Under the pieces are notes generated by a model. The model did not search any database and was not told the origin of the DNA. It saw only the letters and a program-made list of their open reading frames with translations. Positions 56,930 through 63,274 of a stretch of DNA of 63,274 bases are shown in pieces. A program made the translations under genes and the position numbers. Source of the DNA: an uncultured Spirochaetales bacterium. GTDB lineage: Bacteria; Spirochaetota; Spirochaetia; Sphaerochaetales; Sphaerochaetaceae. The DNA is taken from NCBI GenBank assembly GCA_949299185.1, contig CASFZR010000011.1, forward strand, positions 1-63,274. The letters run 5' to 3'. Numbering within the stretch: position 1 is the stretch's first letter; every line of letters begins with the position of its first letter.

Positions 56930-58691
56930 GGTAAAGCGCGTCAATGGTCCGGTCCTTACGGCTAAGGGCATCACCGACGCGAAGATGATGGAACTGGTCC
57001 ATGTATCGGAGCTGGGAATCGTCGGAGAGATCGTCAAGCTCAACGGCGATGAGGCCACGATCCAGGTCTATGAGGATGCTACCGGGATAGCTCCCGGAGA
57101 TAACATCTACGGATCCGGGATGAGCCTCTCAGCGGAGCTTGGTCCAGGTCTTATCGGAAACATATATGATGGAATACAGCGCCCGCTGGAGGAGCTGAGG
57201 ACACAGAGCGGCGACTTCATCGGCAAGGGCATATCCGCCACGGCCACCGATCATGACAAGCTCTGGCACTTCGTTCCTTCCGTCTCCGTAGGGGATAAGG
57301 TCGGGCGTGGCTCGATAATCGGCACGGTGCAGGAGACCGAGAGGGTAGAGCATAGGATCATGATCCCGCCGACGTTCCCCGAGGAGCTGACCGTGGTGAA
57401 CATGGCCGCTGAAGGGGATTACCATGTCACCGATCAGATAGCGATCGTCGAGGATGGGAAGGGCAGGAGCGAGATCGTCACGATGCTTCAGCACTGGCCG
57501 ATCCGCGTCCCCCGTCCGATTGCCGACCATATGGATCTCGGTACGCCGCTGGTGACAGGACTTCGCGTCATAGATACGCTGTTCCCGCTCTCCAAGGGAG
57601 GCACCGTAGCCATCCCAGGAGGCTTCGGCACGGGAAAGACGATGACGCAGCATTCGATCGCGCAGTGGTGCGATGCAGACATAATCGTGTACATCGGCTG
57701 CGGCGAGCGTGGAAACGAGATGACGGATGTACTCAGGGAATTTCCACATCTTATTGATCCGCGCACCGGGCTTTCGCTGATGCAGAGGACGATTCTCATC
57801 GCCAATACCTCGAATATGCCGGTATCCGCGCGTGAGGCCTCGATCTATACGGGTATCACGATGGCGGAGTACTACCGCGACATGGGCTACAGCGTGGCCA
57901 TCATGGCAGATAGCACGTCGCGCTGGGCTGAGGCGCTGAGAGAGCTTTCTGGACGCATGGAGGAGATGCCTGCGGAAGAGGGATTCCCCGCATATCTGCC
58001 GACGCGCATAGCGCAGTTCTATGAGAGGGCCGGCCATATGAAGACGCTCTCTGGGCATGAGGGCTCTGTCTCGGTCATCGGTGCGGTCTCTCCTCCGGGA
58101 GGTGACTTCTCCGAGCCTGTGACCCAGCATACAAAGCGCTTTGTGCGTGCCTTCTGGGGTCTTGATCGCTCGCTCGCATCGGCCAGGCACTATCCTGCGA
58201 TATCCTGGCTTGAGAGCTACTCCGAGTATGTCGATGAGGTGAAGGACTGGTGGAACGGCCAGAGCCAGGATAAGTGGTTCGAGAACCGCCGCCGTATCAT
58301 GGAGCTTCTGCAGAAGGAGGTGAGGCTGCAGCAGATCGTCAAGCTCGTCGGTCCTGATGCCCTTCCTGATTCGCAGAACTTCATCCTTGAGGTCTGCTCG
58401 CTCTTCAAGACCGCGTTCCTGCAGCAGAATGCGTTTGATGAGATCGACAGGTACTGCTCTATCGAGAAGCAGGTGAGGATGCTGTCGATCATACTCCGCT
58501 ACTATGACCTTGGAGCAGAGGCGATCTCGAAGGGCGTGCCGCTGGTGAAGATACGCCGCCTGCAGGTCGTGCAGGATATCGCGAGGATGCGCTTCAACGT
58601 CTCCAATGATAATGTCGAAGAGATCGATAGGATCGAGCTGAAGCTTGAGAGATCGATGATGCAGTTAGGGAGCCTCTATGATGAACAGTGA
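56907..58691 (+). CDS. atpA: V-type ATPase catalytic subunit A
   Basis: 594 residues. Walker [18 protein letters not shown], the non-homologous insertion of ~90 residues in the first third that distinguishes A from F-type beta, [16 protein letters not shown] and [19 protein letters not shown] (catalytic arginine-finger and adenine region). Hydrolyses or forms ATP at the A/B interface. Overlaps subunit B by 14 nt. Confidence 0.96.
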   Translation: MQGRIVGRVKRVNGPVLTAKGITDAKMMELVHVSELGIVGEIVKLNGDEATIQVYEDATGIAPGDNIYGSGMSLSAELGPGLIGNIYDGIQRPLEELRTQSGDFIGKGISATATDHDKLWHFVPSVSVGDKVGRGSIIGTVQETERVEHRIMIPPTFPEELTVVNMAAEGDYHVTDQIAIVEDGKGRSEIVTMLQHWPIRVPRPIADHMDLGTPLVTGLRVIDTLFPLSKGGTVAIPGGFGTGKTMTQHSIAQWCDADIIVYIGCGERGNEMTDVLREFPHLIDPRTGLSLMQRTILIANTSNMPVSAREASIYTGITMAEYYRDMGYSVAIMADSTSRWAEALRELSGRMEEMPAEEGFPAYLPTRIAQFYERAGHMKTLSGHEGSVSVIGAVSPPGGDFSEPVTQHTKRFVRAFWGLDRSLASARHYPAISWLESYSEYVDEVKDWWNGQSQDKWFENRRRIMELLQKEVRLQQIVKLVGPDALPDSQNFILEVCSLFKTAFLQQNAFDEIDRYCSIEKQVRMLSIILRYYDLGAEAISKGVPLVKIRRLQVVQDIARMRFNVSNDNVEEIDRIELKLERSMMQLGSLYDEQ

Positions 58692-60099
58692 AGATAAGCT
58701 GCTGAAGGAGACCGACAAGGCGCTCCTGAGGGGAAGGGAATACGTAGGAGCCTCAAGGATAGACGGCCCGCTTGTATATATGAGGAACACCCATCCCGTC
58801 GGATACGGCGAGCTGGTCGAGATCGTGGCTCCGGATGGCTCTATCAGGAGCGGGCAGGTCCTTGATACCTCCGATGAGGCTGTCTGCGTGCAGTGCTTCG
58901 AAGGTACCGATGGCCTCTCGATGCCCGGGACGAGGATGCACTTCCTCGGTGAGCCTCTGACGCTTGCGGTATCTGAGAAGATGCTCGGACGCGTCATGAA
59001 CGGGCTTGGCAAGAGCCGTGACGGCGCCGCGCTTCCCGCATCATCCGATGAGCGCGACGTCAACGGCGTTCCGATGAATCCGACGGCACGCGAGTATCCT
59101 AGGGACTTCATCCAGACAGGCGTCTCCGTCATCGATGGCATGATGACGCTCATCCAGGGGCAGAAGCTTCCTATCTTCAGCGGCAACGGCATGGAGCATA
59201 ACCAGCTGGCGGCCCAGATCGTGCGTCAGGCCAAGGTACGCGGCGGTAAGAGCGACTTCGCGATCGTCTTCGCGGCCATGGGAGTCAAGTACGATGTGGC
59301 AAAGTACTTCATCGACTCATTCGAGGAGACGGGAGTTCTGGATAACGTCGCCATGTTCCTCTCCCTTGCCGATGATCCATCGCTCGAGAGGACGATAACC
59401 CCGAAGACCGCCCTCACGCTTGCCGAGCATCTTGCCTTCGACAAGGGAAAGCAGGTGCTTGTGATCATGACCGATATGACGAACTACTGCGAGTCATTGA
59501 GGGAGATATCCACGCAGCGCGGCGAGATTCCTTCCAGGAAGGGTTATCCTGGATACCTCTACTCGAGCCTTGCTGAGATCTATGAGAGGTCCGGAAAGCT
59601 TCTCGGACGGCCAGGTTCTATCACGCAGCTGCCGATACTCACGATGCCTAATGATGATATATCGCACCCGATACCTGACCTCACCGGATACATCACCGAG
59701 GGCCAGATCGTATTCGATCGCGATATGCACGGACGTGGCATCTATCCGCCTATCAACGCACTCTCATCGCTTTCACGCCTGATGAAGGACGGAATCGGAG
59801 AGGGCATGACCCGCGACGATCATCCCCATCTCTCGAACCAGCTCTTCGCATCCTATTCGAAGGTACAGGACGTGAGGAACCTCGCATCCGTCATCGGAGA
59901 GGAGGAGCTTACGGAGCTTGACCATAAGTACATGGAGTTCGGAGAGGCCTTTGAGAAGAGGTTTGTCTCCCAGGGCTTCGATGAGGATAGGTCGATCGAG
60001 GAGACGCTGGATATCGCATGGGAGACGCTTTCCATACTTCCTCCTGAGGAGCTGCAGAGGCTGACCGAGGAGGAGATCGAGGCGCATTACAGAGGCTAG
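58678..60099 (+). CDS. atpB: V-type ATPase subunit B
   Basis: 473 residues ([20 protein letters not shown]). The degenerate P-loop is [18 protein letters not shown], as expected of the non-catalytic subunit; [20 protein letters not shown] and [20 protein letters not shown] are diagnostic. Alternates with subunit A in the hexamer. Confidence 0.96.
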   Translation: MMNSEDKLLKETDKALLRGREYVGASRIDGPLVYMRNTHPVGYGELVEIVAPDGSIRSGQVLDTSDEAVCVQCFEGTDGLSMPGTRMHFLGEPLTLAVSEKMLGRVMNGLGKSRDGAALPASSDERDVNGVPMNPTAREYPRDFIQTGVSVIDGMMTLIQGQKLPIFSGNGMEHNQLAAQIVRQAKVRGGKSDFAIVFAAMGVKYDVAKYFIDSFEETGVLDNVAMFLSLADDPSLERTITPKTALTLAEHLAFDKGKQVLVIMTDMTNYCESLREISTQRGEIPSRKGYPGYLYSSLAEIYERSGKLLGRPGSITQLPILTMPNDDISHPIPDLTGYITEGQIVFDRDMHGRGIYPPINALSSLSRLMKDGIGEGMTRDDHPHLSNQLFASYSKVQDVRNLASVIGEEELTELDHKYMEFGEAFEKRFVSQGFDEDRSIEETLDIAWETLSILPPEELQRLTEEEIEAHYRG

Positions 60100-60101
60100 A
60101 A

Positions 60102-60734
60102 GTGAATACGACGATTGCACCGACGAGAAGCAACCTCATGAAGATCAAGGACGAGCTTTCCTTCGCCAGGACAGGCTATGACCTCCTGGATCAGAAGAGA
60201 TCGATACTCGTCTCTGAGCTTCTGACTCTCGTCGACCAGGCCGTGGACTACCAGAACCGCGTCGAACGTGAGCTGAAGGAGGCCGATGAGGCGCTGGAGG
60301 ATGCGATCATGCACATGGGTCGGCTCAAGGTCGCCAACCTTGCCGGAGCGGTGAACATCGCATCCTCGATAACCCTTGGCTCTCGCCGCGTCATGGGCGT
60401 TGAGCTGCCGACGGTCTCCACTGAGTTCGTAGGTACCGGTCCGTTCTTCTCCCCTGAGGGAACGAGCATGCTTGCGGAGGTGGCGGTGGACCGCTTCCGT
60501 GATGCCCTATCCATGATGGGAAGGATGGCGGAGCTCAAGGTCTCGATAATGAGGCTCTCCAGGGAAGTGAAGAAGACGATAAGGAAGGTCAACTCGCTTG
60601 AGAAGCTCGTCATTCCGGATCGCATGGAGACGGTCAGGTACCTTACCTCCCGCATAGAGGAGGCGGAAAGGGAGAACTTCGTGCTGATGAAGGCCGTCAA
60701 GGATATGATGGAAAGAGGAAAGGAGGGAAGATGA
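60102..60734 (+). CDS. atpD: V-type ATPase subunit D
   Basis: 210 residues with a GTG start 2 nt after the subunit B stop. PTRSNLMKIKDELSFARTGY at the N-terminus and the long antiparallel coiled coil with a C-terminal RTIRKVNSLEKLVIP-like segment identify the central rotor shaft. Overlaps the next gene by 4 nt. Confidence 0.93.
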   Translation: MNTTIAPTRSNLMKIKDELSFARTGYDLLDQKRSILVSELLTLVDQAVDYQNRVERELKEADEALEDAIMHMGRLKVANLAGAVNIASSITLGSRRVMGVELPTVSTEFVGTGPFFSPEGTSMLAEVAVDRFRDALSMMGRMAELKVSIMRLSREVKKTIRKVNSLEKLVIPDRMETVRYLTSRIEEAERENFVLMKAVKDMMERGKEGR

Positions 60735-61219
60735 TGAAGGTACCGTTCAGGCACATGCTGGTATATCTTGATGGCAGCGAGGGATCGATGAACGCCCTGA
60801 TGTATGCCATATTGCTTGCCAAGTCCACGGGGGCATCGCTCTCCGCGCTCTATGTCGTCAATACCAAGGCGATAGGCGAGCTTGTGCGTTCGAGGATCTT
60901 CATAGATCAGGAGCGCACCGAGTTCCTGAGCGACCTGCAGAAGGATGCCAAGAGGCACCTCAGGCATGCAGAGCGCCTTGCCGCAAGCAAGGATCTCGAT
61001 ATAACCACGGCAACGGTGGAGGGTTCTCCACATCATGCCGTGCTTGACTACATGAAGAGCCATGACGTGGATCTCCTGATCCTTGGCTCCGTGAATGTCA
61101 TCCGCTCCCGGCGTGATGAGCTGACAGGTGAGAATGACAGGATGCTCCGCACATCCCCGTGCCCTGTTATCGTGGTGCGCGGCGAGGATGACATCTGGGC
61201 AGAGTTCGAGGAGGTTTGA
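60731..61219 (+). CDS. Universal stress protein (UspA family)
   Basis: 162 residues: HMLVYLDGSEGSMNALMYAI, HHAVLDYMKSHDVDLLILGS and the ATP-binding-type loop SVNVIRSRRDELTGENDRML ending in RTSPCPVIVVRG. It starts inside the subunit D gene end and is followed one nt later by a PTS EIIA-like gene, so it belongs to the ATPase transcript. Function likely nucleotide sensing linked to energy state (inference). Confidence 0.88.
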   Translation: MMKVPFRHMLVYLDGSEGSMNALMYAILLAKSTGASLSALYVVNTKAIGELVRSRIFIDQERTEFLSDLQKDAKRHLRHAERLAASKDLDITTATVEGSPHHAVLDYMKSHDVDLLILGSVNVIRSRRDELTGENDRMLRTSPCPVIVVRGEDDIWAEFEEV

Positions 61220-61220
61220 T

Positions 61221-61673
61221 ATGGCGCTTCTTGATGCTATCAGCAAGGATATGATCAAGGTCCCTCTTTCTGCGATGGACCGTGATGGCGTGATCGGTGA
61301 GCTTGTCTCACTCTTCTCCGAGGCAAAGGGACTCTCCGAGGACAGGAAGAAGGAGATAGAGGATCTTGTGGCTTCACGCGAGAGGCTTGGCTCCACTGCC
61401 ATGGAGAATGGGATTGCCATTCCGCACGCGAAGGTGGATGGGCTGGACAAGGCCTACGTCCTGATCGGCATATCAAGGCTTCCCGTACCGTTCGGTGACC
61501 CAGAAGGGAAGGGCACGCGCGTCTTCTTCCTCGTCCTTGCCCCTTCAGATAATCCCACCGAGCATATCCAGATACTCGCCTCGATAGCGAAGGCGTGTTC
61601 CTCGCAGCTGTTTATGAGGATGCTGCTCTCGTCCAAGACGAAGGACGACGTGTATAACCTCTTCTTTGAGTGA
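61221..61673 (+). CDS. PTS EIIA-2 (fructose/nitrogen) domain protein
   Basis: 150 residues from ATG 61221, after GAGGAGG. PTS_EIIA_2 fold with the phosphorylatable histidine in ENGIAIPHAKVDGLDKAY and family motif ILASIAKACSSQLFMRMLLS. No EIIB or EIIC domain accompanies it, so a regulatory role like PtsN is more likely than sugar transport (inference). Ends the V-ATPase operon. Confidence 0.88.
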   Translation: MALLDAISKDMIKVPLSAMDRDGVIGELVSLFSEAKGLSEDRKKEIEDLVASRERLGSTAMENGIAIPHAKVDGLDKAYVLIGISRLPVPFGDPEGKGTRVFFLVLAPSDNPTEHIQILASIAKACSSQLFMRMLLSSKTKDDVYNLFFE

Positions 61674-61681
61674 GATGCGGC

Positions 61682-61703
61682 AGGGGCGCCTGATGGCGCC
61701 TCT
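61682..61703. terminator. Bidirectional hairpin between convergent operons
   Basis: AGGGGCGCC, loop TGAT, GGCGCCTCT: nine pairs with one G-T, followed on the + strand by TATCCTTT. It touches the stop of the MATE gene. Confidence 0.6.
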
Positions 61704-63034
61704 TATCCTTTCGCTGCCCAGCGTCCCCGGCTGTACTCGATGAATGAGATAAGCCAGTTCGTGGCCCAGCCTATTGGGACTGCGTACCATACGAAGGCGA
61801 TGCCGAAGCGCGGGGCGCAGATAGCGGCTACCAGCACGCGTATGGAGAGGTTTACCAGGTTCGCGATGGTGAACGCGGTCATGTCGCCGCTGCCCCGCAG
61901 CACCCCATCCACGGCCATCTTGAAGCCTATGAGGGCGAAGAAGAAGCCGATGAATCCAAGATAGCCTACGCCTGTTTCCATCGCGGCCTTCGACACATCA
62001 TCTGACATGAAGAGCATTATGAGGTCTTCCTTGAGGCTCTCTATCACGAGAAGGAGCATCAGCGCGGTGATGGCCACCAGGATGTTAGCCGCCCTGTATC
62101 CCTTCCTGACACGCTCAGGGTTTCCTGCTCCGAGGTTCTGCGCCGCATATGCCGACAGTGCTGTTCCGTATCCGTTCATGAAGACGCAGCAGATCGATTC
62201 GATCCTCATCCCCGCAGAGTATCCTGCAAGCGCCTCCGTGCCGAAGCCGTTTACCACCGACTGCACGAGCATCATACCGATCGAGACCGTCGATTGCTGG
62301 AGTATAGATGGAATGGCGATGCGTACCATCTCCTTCAGCATCGTCGTGCTGAATATGCCTGTGCGTTCCCCTGAAAGCCTCGTGATATGCCGCCGTAGGA
62401 CGCAGAATGACAGCAGTGCGGATATCCCCTGTGCGATCAGCGTAGCCCATGCCGCACCCGCGACTCCCAAGCCGAATGAGATCACGAAGATGAGATCCAG
62501 TACCACGTTCATGGCAGAGGAGAATATGAGGAACAGCAGTGGGATGCGTGAGCGTCCGAGCGCGTTGAACATGGAGGAAAGCACGTTGTACATGAAGAGG
62601 AACGGCAATCCGATGAAGTAGATTCCCAGGTATTCAGTCGCCATCGAGAGGATATCTCGTGGAGTATTGAGTGCCACCATCAGCGTACGGCTGAGCAGCA
62701 GTCCCGTGATGCCTAGCAGGATGCTCAGGATAAGGAATGATACCAGTGCCGTATATATCGCCTTCTTCATCTGGCCGTATTCCCCGGCTCCGAAATGGCG
62801 GCTGACGATGACCGAGGCGCCGACACCGCCTCCGATGGCCACGCAGATGAAGATATTTGTCAGTGCGTATGATGCGCCGACGGCGGCAAGGGCAGATGAG
62901 GACACGAAGCGTCCGACTATCGCGGAATCAGCCATCGTATAGAGCTGCTGGAACAGGTTTCCGAGTATCATCGGAAAAGAAAGCAGCAATAGTGCCTTCC
63001 ATGGCCTGTATGTAAGGAGATAAGTGCTTTCCAT
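61703..63034 (-). CDS. MATE-family multidrug/sodium antiporter
   Basis: 443 residues from ATG 63034 (MESTYLLTYRPWKALLLLSF). Twelve hydrophobic segments; family features are FPMILGNLFQQLYTMADSAI near residue 20 and the repeated second half starting at TGIFSTTMLKEMVRIAIPSI, with GFGTEALAGYSAGMRIESI. Exports cationic compounds in exchange for Na+ or H+. In-frame ATGs at 63058 and 63076 lie over the -35/spacer; 63034 is 9 nt from the -10. Confidence 0.92.
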   Translation of the reverse strand: MESTYLLTYRPWKALLLLSFPMILGNLFQQLYTMADSAIVGRFVSSSALAAVGASYALTNIFICVAIGGGVGASVIVSRHFGAGEYGQMKKAIYTALVSFLILSILLGITGLLLSRTLMVALNTPRDILSMATEYLGIYFIGLPFLFMYNVLSSMFNALGRSRIPLLFLIFSSAMNVVLDLIFVISFGLGVAGAAWATLIAQGISALLSFCVLRRHITRLSGERTGIFSTTMLKEMVRIAIPSILQQSTVSIGMMLVQSVVNGFGTEALAGYSAGMRIESICCVFMNGYGTALSAYAAQNLGAGNPERVRKGYRAANILVAITALMLLLVIESLKEDLIMLFMSDDVSKAAMETGVGYLGFIGFFFALIGFKMAVDGVLRGSGDMTAFTIANLVNLSIRVLVAAICAPRFGIAFVWYAVPIGWATNWLISFIEYSRGRWAAKG

Positions 63035-63043
63035 GGCTTGATG

Positions 63044-63072
63044 ATGATAGGCCTCCATGGTGCCATGGTCAA
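63044..63072 (-). promoter_or_regulatory. Leaderless-type promoter of the MATE gene
   Basis: Minus strand: TTGACC, 17-bp spacer, TATCAT, then 9 nt and ATG 63034. AATTAG-AAAAA-CTAATT (63085-63101) is a perfect inverted repeat just upstream. Confidence 0.6.
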
Positions 63073-63076
63073 CCAA

Positions 63077-63274
63077 CTTCAGTAATTAGAAAAACTAATT
63101 TCTTGTATTTAGAATAGATAAAGAAAAGATGTGAAAATTTTGAAAGTTTTTTTCCGAAAAGTACTTTACACGGTAAGAGGTAATGTGGAGAATACAGCCT
63201 CGGTGCCTGAGGCGGCGGTCGGAAGATCGCGGGAATGGGTCGGAAGGCACTTGACAGCGTGCGTGGAAAAGGCG
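63077..63274. other. Window end: AT-rich intergenic sequence, then an unassigned open frame
   Basis: 63085-63180 is AT-rich, with an inverted repeat and TTTGAAAG/TTTTTTCC runs. From GTG 63185 (AGAGGT 5-10 nt upstream) a frame stays open to the window edge, 30 codons reading VENTASVPEAAVGRSREWVG. It has no match I recognise and may be the start of a gene or non-coding. Confidence 0.3.

Noticed and set aside
57129..58190. Long minus-strand open frames such as 57129-58190 and 38981-39868
   Set aside because: They are mirror frames of well-supported GC-rich genes (V-ATPase A, FAD dehydrogenase) created by codon bias; no starts with ribosome-binding sites and no recognisable protein.
63180..63274. 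Structured RNA (riboswitch or RNase P) at the window end
   Set aside because: No conserved core of RNase P, tmRNA, 6S or a known riboswitch could be matched; only small GC-rich stems are seen.

Overview
The window reads as chromosomal DNA of an anaerobic spirochaete, most likely a host-associated Sphaerochaetales/Spirochaetales member. The basis is family knowledge plus sequence: a bacterial V-type ATPase operon, a complete Rnf complex, oxygen-independent NrdD/NrdG, spirochaete-style lipoproteins and PEGA proteins, and a GlpA-like/DUF1667 oxidoreductase set. No rRNA, insertion sequence, prophage or CRISPR array is visible. Most of the window is GC-rich with many AGG/GAG/ATC codons. The transport-catabolism locus at 2.2-10.96 kb and the lipoprotein island at 40-45 kb are visibly richer in A+T and look like accessory DNA.

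Layout. 1-2152: end of a GlpA-like/FAD/DUF1667 operon. 2200-10957: GntR regulator divergent from a Dpp-type ABC transporter (SBP, two permeases, two ATPases), an FAD oxidoreductase and an N-acetylneuraminate-lyase-family aldolase, read as one catabolic unit of unknown substrate. 11045-15228: pcnB, a P-loop/Asp23-like protein, a DNA-deoxyinosine/uracil glycosylase-like protein and a DUF234 ATPase. 15375-29050: an unbroken run of tightly spaced genes, rnfCDGEAB, a degenerate GH57 protein, prfB with a programmed +1 frameshift, a PEGA protein, ftsY, an exported protein and a LolCDE-like exporter. 29061-33000: RNase Z, an AAA ATPase, fructose-bisphosphate aldolase. 33140-36692: TPP riboswitch, thiD, tenA, thiM, thiE and a HAD phosphatase, a thiamin salvage operon. 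36708-39985: exported protein, tatD, GNAT, FAD dehydrogenase.

39986-45700 is the most unusual part. It holds a candidate type I toxin-antitoxin pair (26-residue hydrophobic peptide opposite a short RNA), tRNA-Leu, a relic of an AAA/DUF4143 gene, a lipoprotein whose promoter spacer contains a run of nine G and whose signal peptide core is exactly duplicated, a broken HTH gene, an outer-membrane barrel and an S41 protease lipoprotein. 45702-48881: nrdG and nrdD (NrdD carries a C-terminal thioredoxin-like domain) with a pair of NrdR boxes 31 bp apart. 48938-50475: four 21-bp repeats at 32-33 bp spacing in front of another AAA/DUF4143 ATPase. 50509-52018: flavoprotein, orphan ABC ATPase, tRNA-Pro. 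52247-61673: V-type ATPase operon ending in a universal stress protein and a PTS EIIA-like protein. 61703-63034: MATE transporter.

Physiologically, Rnf (ferredoxin:NAD ion pump), the V-type ATPase and the anaerobic ribonucleotide reductase describe a fermentative anaerobe running an ion-motive cycle. A regulatory theme recurs: at least nine genes have a well-spaced -35/-10 pair whose -10 lies only 5-9 nt before the start codon, with no ribosome-binding site, which predicts leaderless mRNAs. Coordinates of promoters and hairpins were found by eye; no search or folding program was run.
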